A stretch of DNA of 64,000 bases, taken from assembly GCF_022179445.1 (NCBI RefSeq), contig NZ_BPQU01000021.1:31815-95814 (forward strand), given 5' to 3'. The notes under the pieces are model-generated. The model was not told the origin of the DNA. It saw only the letters and a list, made by a program, of their open reading frames with translations, and did no database searches. Numbering within the stretch: position 1 is the first letter of the stretch; each line of letters opens with the position of its first letter. Shown one piece after another: positions 51,979 through 60,000 of the stretch. Source of the DNA: Methylobacterium mesophilicum. GTDB taxonomy: Bacteria > Pseudomonadota > Alphaproteobacteria > Rhizobiales > Beijerinckiaceae. Both the position numbers and the translations under genes were made by a program.

Positions 51979-52095
51979 CATCCTGAGGTGCCCGGCGATC
52001 GGAGATCGACGGGCCTCGAAGGAGCCCTCCAGGGATCGCCGCGAGTCCTGGGGCTCTCCTTCGAGGGCTCCGCTTCGCTGCGCCACCTCAGGATG
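51979..52095. repeat. MITE-like inverted-repeat element (CCTCAGGATG ends)
   Basis: CATCCTGAGGTG (51979-51990) and CACCTCAGGATG (52084-52095) are perfect 12-bp inverted ends. Nested arms CCTCGAAGGAG and CTCCTTCGAGG lie inside. The whole 117 bp can form a long cruciform. The end sequence is familiar from intergenic repeats of Rhizobiales genomes. Confidence 0.75.
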
Positions 52096-52178
52096 AGGTG
52101 ATCTGGTGGGAGGAACGCGGGATCGACGGATCCGTTATCGGGTCCGCCCGATATAGCATCGAATCGTGGTTCGCGCGC

Positions 52179-53231
52179 CTACCCACCGCTCTTCCCGGAA
52201 ACCCCAGCCTGCGCGAAGGTCGCCATGCCGGTGTGGCAGGCGAGCGCGCCTTTGAGCAGACCGATTGCCATGGCGCTCCCGGAGCCCTCGCCGAGCCGCA
52301 TCCCCAGTGCGAGCAGTGGTACCAGGCCAAGCCGTTCCAGCACCTCCGCGTGGACGCCCTCGGCCGAGACGTGGCCGGCCAGGCAATGGTCGAGTGCGGT
52401 CGGGTCCACGGCGTGGAGCAAAGCCGCTGCCGCGGTGGCGACGTAGCCATCGATCACCACCGGGATGCGCTGCAGTCGGGCGGCCAGGATCGCGCCGGCC
52501 ATGGCGGCGATCTCGCGGCCGCCGAGCCGGGCCAGCACCTGGAGCGGGTCGCCGAGATGGCCGGCATGGTGGGCGAGCGCCGCCTCCACGGCTGCAACCT
52601 TCCGGGCCAGGCCGTCCTGATCGACGCCGGTGCCGCGCCCGACCCAGTGGGCGGGCTCGCCACCGAACAGGGCGGCGTAGAGGGCGGCCGCCACCGTGGT
52701 GTTGCCGATGCCCATCTCGCCGATGCCGAGGCAATCGGTGCCGGCGGCCACCGCCTCCATGCCGAACGCCATGGTCGCCACGGTGGCGCGCTCGTCGAGG
52801 GCCGGGCCTTCGGTGATGTCGCCGGTCGGCATGTCGAGGGCAAGGTCGAACACCTTGAAGCCGAGCCCGTAGGCCGCGCAGATCTGGTTGATCGCCGCCC
52901 CGCCGGCCGCAAAGTTGTCGAGCATCTGGCGGTTGACCGCATCCGGGAAGGCCGAGACGCCCTTGCGCGTCACCCCGTGGCTGCCGGCGAAGACGCAGAC
53001 CAGCGGCCGGTCGAGGCTCGGCGGTGCCTTGCCCTGCCAGGCTGCCAGCCAGGACACGAGGCTCTCCATCCGCCCGAGCGAGCCCGCCGGCTTGGTCAGG
53101 GTCGCGTCCCGGGCGGCGACTGCCTCCTGCGCGTCCCGGTCGGGGCCCGGCATCGCCTTGAGCAGGTTGCGGATGTCGTCGAACGGGCCCGGATCTGTCT
53201 TTGCGGCGTCGGACTTAACGGGGTCGGTCAT
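52179..53231 (-). CDS. cobT: Nicotinate-nucleotide-dimethylbenzimidazole phosphoribosyltransferase
   Basis: A 350-residue CobT/CobU-type enzyme that makes alpha-ribazole phosphate for the lower ligand of cobalamin. Motifs TKPAGSLGRMESLVSWLAAWQ, VFAGSHGVTRKGVSAFP, GEMGIGNTTVAAAL and the catalytic-glutamate region RLGEGSGSAMAI are present. ATG 53231 is used; the frame is open beyond. It is divergent from cobS across 132 bp. No cobalamin riboswitch is visible in that gap. Confidence 0.95.
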   Translation of the reverse strand: MTDPVKSDAAKTDPGPFDDIRNLLKAMPGPDRDAQEAVAARDATLTKPAGSLGRMESLVSWLAAWQGKAPPSLDRPLVCVFAGSHGVTRKGVSAFPDAVNRQMLDNFAAGGAAINQICAAYGLGFKVFDLALDMPTGDITEGPALDERATVATMAFGMEAVAAGTDCLGIGEMGIGNTTVAAALYAALFGGEPAHWVGRGTGVDQDGLARKVAAVEAALAHHAGHLGDPLQVLARLGGREIAAMAGAILAARLQRIPVVIDGYVATAAAALLHAVDPTALDHCLAGHVSAEGVHAEVLERLGLVPLLALGMRLGEGSGSAMAIGLLKGALACHTGMATFAQAGVSGKSGG

Positions 53232-53363
53232 GGCGGCGATGATTTCCTGTGGGCGCCCGCGAACGGGGAGACGGCGGCGTATCGGGGCGCCTATAGTGAT
53301 CCTGTGCCGCCCGACCGTTCGCGATCGGCTCGCCCCGCCGGGGGCGGTGGGGGAGAGACCGCG

Positions 53364-54188
53364 ATGGACAGGCAGACCGGCGGGGAGGCCGACTGGCCCG
53401 GGCGCGGCGCCCTCTACGACCTCGCCGGGTGCCTGCGGTTCTACTCCCGCCTGCCCGTGCCGCAACTGCCCGGCGAGCCCGATCCGCACCGGGTCCCGGA
53501 TTTCACCGCCCTGCCCCGGATGCTGCCCCTCGCCGGCCTGATCCTCGCTCTTCCCGCCGCCCTGACGCTGACGGTGGGTTGGTGGATCGGGCTGGGGCCG
53601 TTCCTGGCCGCGACCCTGGCGGTGGCCGTCATGGTGCTGGCCACGGGCGCGCTCCACGAGGATGGCCTGGCCGACGTCGCCGACGGCTTCGGGGGCGGCG
53701 CCACGCTCGAACGGCGCCTGGAGATCATGCGCGACAGCCGGATTGGCGCCTATGGCGGGGCGGCCCTGGTCCTGGCGCTCGCCCTGCGCATCGGCGCGCT
53801 GGCGACGCTCCTCGACCGCGCCGGCTACGCGGCCGCGACCGCGCTGATCCTGGTCGCGGCCCTGTCGCGGCTCGCCGCCCTCGCCCCGATGGTGCTGCTG
53901 CCGCCAGCCCGGCCGGGCGGCCTCTCCGCCGCGGTCGGCCGCCCGGACCGGGCGAGCCTTTGGGTCGCCCTCGGTAGCGGCCTCGCCATCGCGCTGGGGA
54001 GCGTTCTCCTCGGCCTGCCGGTGGCCGGCGTCGCGCTGATGATCCTGTTCGCCGGCCTCGGGGCGCTCGCTCTCACCCGGCTCGCCCGGAACAAGATCGG
54101 CGGTCAGACCGGCGACGTGATCGGCGCCTGCCAGCAGCTGGCCGAGATCGCCGCGCTGCTGGCCCTGGTGGCGTCGCTGGCGGATTGA
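53364..54188 (+). CDS. cobS: Adenosylcobinamide-GDP ribazoletransferase
   Basis: A 274-residue membrane enzyme joining AdoCbi-GDP to alpha-ribazole, the final step of cobalamin assembly. The metal motif is HEDGLADVADGFGGG, with RRLEIMRDSRIGAYG downstream and about six hydrophobic helices. GGGAGAG precedes ATG 53364. It is divergent from cobT, whose product supplies its substrate after dephosphorylation. Confidence 0.95.
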   Translation: MDRQTGGEADWPGRGALYDLAGCLRFYSRLPVPQLPGEPDPHRVPDFTALPRMLPLAGLILALPAALTLTVGWWIGLGPFLAATLAVAVMVLATGALHEDGLADVADGFGGGATLERRLEIMRDSRIGAYGGAALVLALALRIGALATLLDRAGYAAATALILVAALSRLAALAPMVLLPPARPGGLSAAVGRPDRASLWVALGSGLAIALGSVLLGLPVAGVALMILFAGLGALALTRLARNKIGGQTGDVIGACQQLAEIAALLALVASLAD

Positions 54189-54257
54189 GGCTCGTCGGCG
54201 GTTCCGACATGATGCTTCAAGGCCAGCCGACCTGATGCAATCCGTGGAGCCATCGCC

Positions 54258-54500
54258 ATGCAGTCCGATTCCCAGCGCGGACCGACGCTCGAGGATCTCA
54301 TCACCTCGGATCCCACGATCATGGGCGGTCGACGCGTCTTCCGAGGGACACGTGTACCTGTCGAGGTGCTGTTCGAGAATTTGGCTGACGGGCTCTCTGT
54401 CGATGAGATCCTGGACGCCTATCAGACTCTGGATAAAAACGACGTGGTGCGAGTCCTCATGCTTACCTCGCGGTCACTGGCCGGTTCGAGAGCGGCGTGA
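54258..54500 (+). CDS. DUF433-family antitoxin-like protein
   Basis: An 80-residue DUF433 protein. The core is ITSDPTIMGGRRVFRGTRVPVEVLFENLADGLSVDEILDAYQTL, a winged-helix-like family frequently paired with DUF5615 PIN-like proteins. It overlaps the partner's GTG start by 4 bp (54497-54500). It presumably neutralises the partner and represses the operon. The start ATG 54258 follows no strong Shine-Dalgarno sequence. Confidence 0.86.
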   Translation: MQSDSQRGPTLEDLITSDPTIMGGRRVFRGTRVPVEVLFENLADGLSVDEILDAYQTLDKNDVVRVLMLTSRSLAGSRAA

Positions 54501-54898
54501 GGGTGGTTCTCGACGAGGGCGTGCCGCGGCATCTCGCCGACGCGCTGCGGGCCAGCGGTGTGGATGCCGATCGGTTTCGGACGGCTTGGAAGGGCATCGG
54601 CAACGGCACGCTGCTCCGAGCTGCCCAGGCCGCAGGCTACGCCGTCCTGGTCACGAATGATAAGAATATCGCCGACCAGCAGAGCTTCGTCGGACGCATG
54701 CTCGCCGTCGTCTCTTTACCGGTCAATCGGCGCTCCGCCCTCATGGCGCGGGTGGCGAACATCGCCGACACCATTCTCCGGACCAAGCCAGGACAGCATG
54801 TTGCGATAACCCTGGACGGGCGCCGCCACGTGCGGCGTTTCGCGGACGGTCTGCTGGTGGAAGAAGAATGGCCCGCGGTGCCGCCCTTCGCACCGTAG
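54497..54898 (+). CDS. DUF5615 PIN-like protein, probable toxin
   Basis: A 133-residue protein of the DUF5615 PIN-like group. The N-terminal acidic motif VVLDEGVPRHLADALRASGVD and LVTNDKNIADQQ are the expected active-site aspartates of PIN ribonucleases. The rest is longer than usual and carries VAITLDGRRHVRRFADGLLVEEE. Start is GTG 54497, coupled to the DUF433 gene. Toxin activity is inferred from pairing. Confidence 0.82.
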   Translation: MRVVLDEGVPRHLADALRASGVDADRFRTAWKGIGNGTLLRAAQAAGYAVLVTNDKNIADQQSFVGRMLAVVSLPVNRRSALMARVANIADTILRTKPGQHVAITLDGRRHVRRFADGLLVEEEWPAVPPFAP

Positions 54899-55039
54899 CG
54901 GATCGGTCCGGATCACTGAACCGGCGCGATGCAGGAACTCGTTGATTTATCCCACGTCTTGCCGAGGGCCTGCGGCTGCCATTCGGGATGATGCCCGAAG
55001 GCCTTGATCGAGCCACGATCCCTCGGCCATGGATCCGCG

Positions 55040-55252
55040 ATGCAGCCCGCGCCCAAACCCTCGTCCCCCTGCACCAAGGTCTGCGTGCTCGACGCCGGCA
55101 GCGGGCTGTGCCGCGGCTGCGGGCGTACCCGCGACGAGATCGCCACATGGGGCGGGATGCCGGAGACGCGGCGGCGCGCCATCATGGCCGGGCTCGGTGC
55201 GCGGCTGCGTGCGGCCGGTTTCACCCCCGTCGAGGAGCCGCTGCCGTCATGA
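55040..55252 (+). CDS. DUF1289-family Cys-rich small protein
   Basis: A 70-residue DUF1289 protein with the metal-binding-type core SPCTKVCVLDAGSGLCRGCGRTRDEIATWGGM, containing four cysteines. The function of the family is unknown. ATG 55040 is chosen over the upstream in-frame start at 55004, which lacks similarity. Its stop overlaps the start of the protease gene (ATGA at 55249-55252), a common pairing in alphaproteobacteria. Confidence 0.9.
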   Translation: MQPAPKPSSPCTKVCVLDAGSGLCRGCGRTRDEIATWGGMPETRRRAIMAGLGARLRAAGFTPVEEPLPS

Positions 55253-55941
55253 TCTATCTCGGGCTCGCCGCGATCGCCCTGGTCATGGCCGTGCTGGTCC
55301 TCAGCGACGGCAGCGAAAGCATCGGCGGTGTGATCGAGCCCGACCACCTCGCCGGGCTCGCCTCGACGGGAGGCATCCTGATCCTGGTGGTCGCCGGCTA
55401 CTGGCGGCAGATCACGACCTCGCTCGGCCCGAGCCTGCGGGCGCTGCTGGCCTGGGCGCTGATCGGGCTCGCCCTGGTCATCGGCTACAGCTACCGCGAC
55501 CGGATCCAGGGCGTCGGTGCCCGGGTGCTCGGCGAACTCCGGCCGGGCTCGGCCGTCTCCAACCCCGGCGGCGGCGTCACGATCACCCGGCGGGCGGACG
55601 GCGACTTCCGGGTCGACGCCGAGGTCAACGGCCGCATCCAGCCGTTCCTGTTCGACACCGGCGCGAGCAGCGTGGTGCTGACCGCCGAGAACGCAGCCGC
55701 CCTGGGCCTCACCCCGGCGGCGGCCGACTTCACCGCCCGGGTGTCCACGGCCAACGGCATCGCGTATGCGGCGCCGATCCAGCTGGATTCGCTGCACATC
55801 GGCACCATAACCGAGCGCCGGGTGAACGCCATGGTGGCGCGGCCGGGCTCGCTGGCCGGCAACATGCTGGGCCAGACCTTCCTGACGCGCCTGTCGGCCT
55901 ACGAGGTCCGAGGCGACCGGCTGATCCTGAGCCCGCCCTGA
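55249..55941 (+). CDS. Membrane-anchored clan AA aspartic protease (retropepsin-like)
   Basis: A 230-residue protein with three N-terminal hydrophobic segments (about 1-19, 40-52, 64-82) and a C-terminal retropepsin-like domain. The catalytic motif is FDTGASS (Asp136), followed by VVLTAEN and a C-terminal GNMLGQTFLTRLSAYEVRGDRLIL. It matches the bacterial TIGR02281 group of single-domain aspartic proteases, expected to act as dimers facing the periplasm. It is coupled to the DUF1289 gene. Confidence 0.9.
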   Translation: MIYLGLAAIALVMAVLVLSDGSESIGGVIEPDHLAGLASTGGILILVVAGYWRQITTSLGPSLRALLAWALIGLALVIGYSYRDRIQGVGARVLGELRPGSAVSNPGGGVTITRRADGDFRVDAEVNGRIQPFLFDTGASSVVLTAENAAALGLTPAAADFTARVSTANGIAYAAPIQLDSLHIGTITERRVNAMVARPGSLAGNMLGQTFLTRLSAYEVRGDRLILSPP

Positions 55942-55957
55942 GGCGGCGCACGCCTCA
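55939..55957. terminator. Hairpin whose ends are two convergent stop codons
   Basis: TGAGGCG (55939-55945) pairs perfectly with CGCCTCA (55951-55957) over GCGCA. The first TGA is the protease stop and the last TCA is the reverse-strand stop of dusA. Confidence 0.5.
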
Positions 55958-56971
55958 AGCCGCCTGCGCCTCCGGCGCTTCATGCGAGACCATGGCCACC
56001 GCGTCCCGCAGGGTCTGGAGTCCGGCGTCGGGCCGCATCCCGTGGGTCGAGAGGTGGCGCCGGAAAGCCCGGGCCCCGGGCCTTCCGTTGAACAGGCCGA
56101 GCATATGCCGGGTCACGGCATGCAGGCGCTCGCCCCGGGCCAGGATTTCGGCCAGGTAGGGCTCGAACGCCGCCACGGCCGCGAAGGCGTCGGGGACCGG
56201 TGCGTCCACGCCGAACAGTTCGGGATCGACGCCGAGCAGCAGCGCCGGCTCGGTATAGGCGGCGCGGCCGACCATCGCGCCGTCCACCTCGGCGAGGTGC
56301 GCGCGCACTGTATCCAGGTCGCGCAGGCCGCCGTTGACCGCCACCGGCAGGGCGCCGAGCCGCTGCTTCAGCCGGGCGGCACGGCCGTAATCGAGGGGCG
56401 GCACGTCGCGGTTCTCCTTGGGCGAAAGGCCCTTGAGCCAGGCCTTGCGGGCGTGGACGATCAGCCCGTCCACCCCTGCGGCCACGACCGCGTCGGCGAG
56501 CGCATCCAGGGCCGCCTCGGGATCCTGGTCGTCGACGCCGATCCGGCACTTGACCGTCACGGGAACCGACACCGCCGCCTTCAGGGCCGCCACGCAGTCG
56601 CCGACCAGGGCCGGCTCGCGCATCAGGCAGGCGCCGAAGCGGCCGTCCTGCACCCGGTCGGACGGGCAGCCGACATTGAGGTTGATCTCGGCGTAGCCGA
56701 AATCGGCCGCGATCCGCGCCGCCTGCGCCAGTTCGGCCGGATCCGACCCGCCCAGCTGGACCGCGACCGGATGCTCCTGCTTCGAGAACCCGAGCAGCCG
56801 ATCGCGCGGGCCGTGCAGCACCGCGCCCGTGGTGACCATCTCGGTGTAGAGCCGCGCCCGCGCCGACAGGGTGCGGTGGAAGGCCCGGCAATGCCGATCC
56901 GTCCAGTCCATCATGGGGGCGACGGAGAACCGCCATCCCGGAAGTGCGCCGCAAGTCTCAGCCGCCGTCAC
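55955..56971 (-). CDS. dusA: tRNA-dihydrouridine synthase A
   Basis: A 338-residue FMN enzyme reducing uridines 20/20a in tRNA D-loops. DusA signatures: FSVAPMMDWTDRHCRAFHR, YTEMVTTGAV, NLNVGCPSDRVQDGRFGACLM (catalytic Cys in ACLM), VHARKAWLKGLSPKENRDVPPLDY and NGGLRDL. GTG 56971 gives the family length; no ATG is suitable and the upstream frame to 57112 lacks similarity. It is convergent with the aspartic protease gene. Confidence 0.94.
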   Translation of the reverse strand: MTAAETCGALPGWRFSVAPMMDWTDRHCRAFHRTLSARARLYTEMVTTGAVLHGPRDRLLGFSKQEHPVAVQLGGSDPAELAQAARIAADFGYAEINLNVGCPSDRVQDGRFGACLMREPALVGDCVAALKAAVSVPVTVKCRIGVDDQDPEAALDALADAVVAAGVDGLIVHARKAWLKGLSPKENRDVPPLDYGRAARLKQRLGALPVAVNGGLRDLDTVRAHLAEVDGAMVGRAAYTEPALLLGVDPELFGVDAPVPDAFAAVAAFEPYLAEILARGERLHAVTRHMLGLFNGRPGARAFRRHLSTHGMRPDAGLQTLRDAVAMVSHEAPEAQAA

Positions 56972-57169
56972 GTGTGCGAGATCCGTGTTGACCCGTATCC
57001 TGCCGGCGCACCGCGCCTCGGGACGCGGTAGGTGTCTTCCGGTGGATCGAGGAGAAGGCCCCGCTGATACCACGGGCGGGCGAGCCTCGAAAAGCGCTCG
57101 GGTATGGGACACCGCCCGGGTGGGGCGCCTGGCGGTGTCCCCGGATACAGAGAGCAGGAACGATCCGGC

Positions 57170-58045
57170 TTAGAACACCGGCATCGCTCCGGCGACGGTG
57201 ATGAGCGCGCCCGACGTGTAGCTGCTCTCCTCGGAGGCCAGCATCACGTACGCGGAGGCGAGCTCGGCCGGCTGGCCCGGGCGGCCGAACGGCACCTGGC
57301 TGCCGAAGGATTTCACCGAATCCTGGCTCATTCCGGACGGGATGAACGGCGTCCAGATCGGGCCCGGCAGCACGCCGTTCACCCGGATGCCCTTCTCGGC
57401 CAGGAGTTGGGACAGGCTCAGCACCATGTTGCTCAGCGCGCCCTTGGTGGCGCTGTAGGCCATGAGCGACGGCATCGGATGCTTGGAATTCACCGAGGAG
57501 GTGAAGATCACCGACGCGCCGGGCTTCAGGTGCGCCAGAGCCGCCTTGGTCACGTAGAACGGGCCGAACACGTTCGTGCGGAAATGGTCCTCGAAGATGG
57601 TGTCCTCGATGGCGTCCAGGCCCTCGTTCGGCTGCTGGAACGCGCCGTTGTTCACCAGCACGTCGAGGCGTCCGAAGGTCTCGGCGGTGCGGGCTACGAT
57701 CGCGCGGCCGTAGGCGGGATCCTTGAGATCGCCCGGCAGCAGCAGGGCGCGCCGGCCAGCCTTCTCGATCCAGCCGCTCACCGCCTCGGCATCCGCCTGC
57801 TCCTCGGGCAGGTACGAGATGGCGACGTCGGCCCCCTCGCGGGCATAGGCGATCGCCACCGCACGGCCGATGCCGCTGTCGCCGCCGGTGATCAGCGCGA
57901 CTTGGCCGGTGAGCTTGCCGGAGCCCTTGTAGCTGTCCTCGCCGTGATCGGGCTCGGGCGCCATGCGGCCGGTCTTGCCCGGAAAGCTCTGCGGCTGTGC
58001 CTCGAACGGCGGACGGGGATACTTGTGCAGCGGATCTGTGGTCAT
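57170..58045 (-). CDS. SDR-family oxidoreductase (YghA/GsiB-neighbour type)
   Basis: A 291-residue short-chain dehydrogenase with a 45-residue N-terminal extension (YPRPPFEAQPQSFPGKTGRMAPEPDHGEDSYKG, seen here in parts). The cofactor motif is ITGGDSGIGRAVAIAYAREGADV and the active site has FTSSVNS and YSATKGALSNM. This subgroup (E. coli YghA, Bacillus YhdF/YdaD) is linked to general stress and aldehyde reduction. ATG 58045 is used. It is divergent from the small membrane-protein genes. Confidence 0.88.
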   Translation of the reverse strand: MTTDPLHKYPRPPFEAQPQSFPGKTGRMAPEPDHGEDSYKGSGKLTGQVALITGGDSGIGRAVAIAYAREGADVAISYLPEEQADAEAVSGWIEKAGRRALLLPGDLKDPAYGRAIVARTAETFGRLDVLVNNGAFQQPNEGLDAIEDTIFEDHFRTNVFGPFYVTKAALAHLKPGASVIFTSSVNSKHPMPSLMAYSATKGALSNMVLSLSQLLAEKGIRVNGVLPGPIWTPFIPSGMSQDSVKSFGSQVPFGRPGQPAELASAYVMLASEESSYTSGALITVAGAMPVF

Positions 58046-58190
58046 GCGGGGTCTCGCGTTGGGATACGGGTCCAACGATGGCTCGACCGGGGTGTTCCTG
58101 TGCCGCGCCGACGCGCCGATGGAGCAGAGACGCGGCGACATCGAGCAGCAACAGGCGGTCCCCACTCTCCGGCGCGAGGGAGAGGGCGCC

Positions 58191-58310
58191 ATGATCGTGT
58201 TGGAATCGGAGGATCGCGTCGCACGCAGGATCGATCGCGCCCTGCTCGGTGCCGCGATGCTGTCGCTCACCCTCGGCCTGGCCGCGGGCCTGTGGGGCGT
58301 GCTCCAGTGA
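58191..58310 (+). CDS. Tiny single-helix membrane protein, 39 residues
   Basis: A short gene starting at ATG 58191 with GGGAGAGG about 7 bp upstream. The protein has a charged N-terminus (MIVLESEDRVARRIDRALLG) and one membrane helix (AAMLSLTLGLAAGLWGVL) ending at the stop. It is too short for family assignment. The good ribosome site and amphipathic design support it being real. Confidence 0.55.
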   Translation: MIVLESEDRVARRIDRALLGAAMLSLTLGLAAGLWGVLQ

Positions 58311-58464
58311 GCCCCGCACCGGGCGCCGCCCCGATCCGCAGCGGATGCCGGCGCATCATCCTGAAAGGCGGCCACCGGCGTTCGGCAAAGAGGCGATGCG
58401 CATCAGAAGGCCAGCGCATCGTGCCGGTTCCGGTCCCCGACACGATGCGTTAGGCCCGCTCACG

Positions 58465-58560
58465 ATGCGCCGCCCCGGTCTCGATCGCACCGCCGTCGTT
58501 CTGATCTGCGCGGGCCTCGTTCTGCTCGCGATGGCGCAGCTGCTGGTTGGTTTCCCGTGA
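58465..58560 (+). CDS. Tiny single-helix membrane protein, 31 residues
   Basis: Starts at ATG 58465 and encodes MRRPGLDRTAVVLICAGLVL followed by a hydrophobic end. It is positively charged at the N-terminus with one membrane helix. No strong Shine-Dalgarno sequence is seen, so support is weaker than for its neighbours. It lies 154 bp after the 39-residue gene and 40 bp before the next. Confidence 0.4.
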   Translation: MRRPGLDRTAVVLICAGLVLLAMAQLLVGFP

Positions 58561-58600
58561 CGGGCCGCGGGGGCCTCCAGCGTGAAAGGGGGCGGGACCG

Positions 58601-58813
58601 ATGCTGAACCGCGCCTTCATGGCCGCGACCCTCCTCGCGGTGGCCGCGTTCCTGGTCTACCTGGCGGGCCTCGCCCGCGAGGCCCTGTCGCCGAACCAGA
58701 CCTACGCGGCCAGCATCGGCCTGACCCTCGACCAATGCGTGACGGCCCAGGACGGCCTCTCGGACGCGGAGGCGCGCGCCTATTGCCGACGGCCGGTGCC
58801 GAAGCGGCCGTGA
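58601..58813 (+). CDS. Small membrane-anchored protein, 70 residues
   Basis: A 70-residue protein with an N-terminal helix (FMAATLLAVAAFLVYLAGLA). A short exported part follows, ALSPNQTYAASIGLTLDQCVTAQDGLSDAEARAYCRR, with two cysteines. A G-rich Shine-Dalgarno-like stretch precedes ATG 58601. No known family is recognised. It is the last of three small membrane-protein genes on the plus strand and is convergent with the porin gene. Confidence 0.6.
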   Translation: MLNRAFMAATLLAVAAFLVYLAGLAREALSPNQTYAASIGLTLDQCVTAQDGLSDAEARAYCRRPVPKRP

Positions 58814-58887
58814 GGCGCGGATGCGAACACGGTTCGGGCTCGTCGGGCCGGCGTCTCCGCCTTGGGGATGCGCGGGCTTTTTGATTC

Positions 58888-58928
58888 GCATCATCCCGGA
58901 AGCCGGCGGCCGGCTTCCGGGATGATGC
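58888..58928. terminator. Perfect 19-bp stem hairpin at convergent gene ends
   Basis: GCATCATCCCGGAAGCCGG (58888-58906) pairs perfectly with the segment 58910-58928 around CGG. It ends 1 bp before the porin stop codon. No T tract follows on the plus strand. It resembles mobile GC palindromes and probably works as a terminator for the porin transcript. Confidence 0.6.
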
Positions 58929-58929
58929 T

Positions 58930-59730
58930 CTAGCTGCCGAACTTGTAGTTCAGGCCGAAGCGGCCGAGCACGCCCTCGTTCCGGAAGCGCGCGGCGTAGG
59001 CGCCGACGCCTGGCCCCACCGCCACGAGCGGGACGGTGCGGCGGCCGAGATCGTAGTACAGCGCCTCGCCTCTGAGGGTCACGGCGTTGGTGTGGAAGAT
59101 GTTGAACGCGGAATCGGTGGGTAGGGCGAACTCGATGCCGCCGCCGACGGCGTAGCCGGTCTCGACGCGCGAGCTGCTGCCGTAGAAGCTCGGTCGGCCG
59201 GCCGCTGTCTGGAACACGCCGCGGTAGGTCTCGCCCGCGTAGGCGAAGCCGCCGGTGCCGTAGACGAGGGTGCGGTCGAAGGCGTAGCCGACACGTCCGC
59301 GCAGTGTCCCGAGCGCGTTGCCCATCTGCCGGAAGGTGCTGATCCCGCCGAGCCGCCCGGTGCTGCTCCGGGTGCGGTTCAGGTCCGTGTAGGCCAGGTC
59401 GGCCTCGGCGCCGACGACGAAGCTGGGCGTCAGCTGGACATTGTAGCCGATCTGACCGCCGCCGACGAAGCCGTCCCGCGGCAGCGCGCGCGTGCCCGGA
59501 CGATCGCCGGTCACGCCCCCGTTGTTGAGCGGGAGCACGCCCACGGTCGTCACGGCATCCTTGGTGCTGGTGATGTAGCCGGCGTTGATGCCGAAATACG
59601 GGCCCGCCCAGGTGAAGGCCGGCAGGGCCGGCGGCGGGGGCGTATATGCCCGGCGCGGAAGATCCGCGGCCGAGGCGAGCGTGGTCAAGGCAACGAGCGC
59701 GGCCAGGGGGGAAAAAGTCTTGTAGAACAT
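58930..59730 (-). CDS. Outer-membrane beta-barrel protein, Omp25/RopB-like
   Basis: A 266-residue porin-like protein. The signal peptide is MFYKTFSPLAALVALTTLAS, followed by AADLPRRAY; the mature ADLP start is typical of rhizobial Omp25 proteins. The rest alternates strands, with FTWAGPYFGINAGY, VVGAEADLAYTDL, TLRGRVGYAFDRTLVYGTGGFAYA and a C-terminal LGRFGLNYKF strand suited to BAM. Such proteins shape outer-membrane stability. The upstream region is an unusually AT-rich promoter segment. Confidence 0.9.
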   Translation of the reverse strand: MFYKTFSPLAALVALTTLASAADLPRRAYTPPPPALPAFTWAGPYFGINAGYITSTKDAVTTVGVLPLNNGGVTGDRPGTRALPRDGFVGGGQIGYNVQLTPSFVVGAEADLAYTDLNRTRSSTGRLGGISTFRQMGNALGTLRGRVGYAFDRTLVYGTGGFAYAGETYRGVFQTAAGRPSFYGSSSRVETGYAVGGGIEFALPTDSAFNIFHTNAVTLRGEALYYDLGRRTVPLVAVGPGVGAYAARFRNEGVLGRFGLNYKFGS

Positions 59731-59744
59731 GAGTCGTCCAAGCA

Positions 59745-59945
59745 AATGAAATACGAGCGTGGTATCAAATCGTAGAATGCGGAGCTGTCACGCAGCTGCA
59801 ACACTTAAATACTTGCGTATTATGCAAATATAAAACAACTCGATCATATTATTTATTGAAATTTATCTAAATAACATCATTGTCATTTGAGAAAAAGCTG
59901 CTCTATGCAATAAATCGGTGCGCGAAAGCGCGATATCGAAGGGTG
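59745..59945. promoter_or_regulatory. AT-rich promoter island upstream of the porin
   Basis: Within 59821-59880 I counted 11 G/C in 60 bases, against roughly 70 percent in the surroundings. It contains A/T tracts such as TTATTTATTGAAATTTATC. It lies upstream of the porin gene and next to the 3' end of the amidotransferase gene. It may hold UP-elements or a site for an AT-binding regulator such as MucR/Ros. No gene is seen. Confidence 0.6.
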
Positions 59946-60000
59946 CCGGACCGATCGGCGGTGCCGCTTGAGGCCCGTCACAGGGTCTGTTCAACCCCGC

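Noticed and set aside
53232..53363. Possible cobalamin riboswitch between cobT and cobS
   Set aside because: No B12 box (GCCACTG-like) or matching stem was found in the 132 bp.
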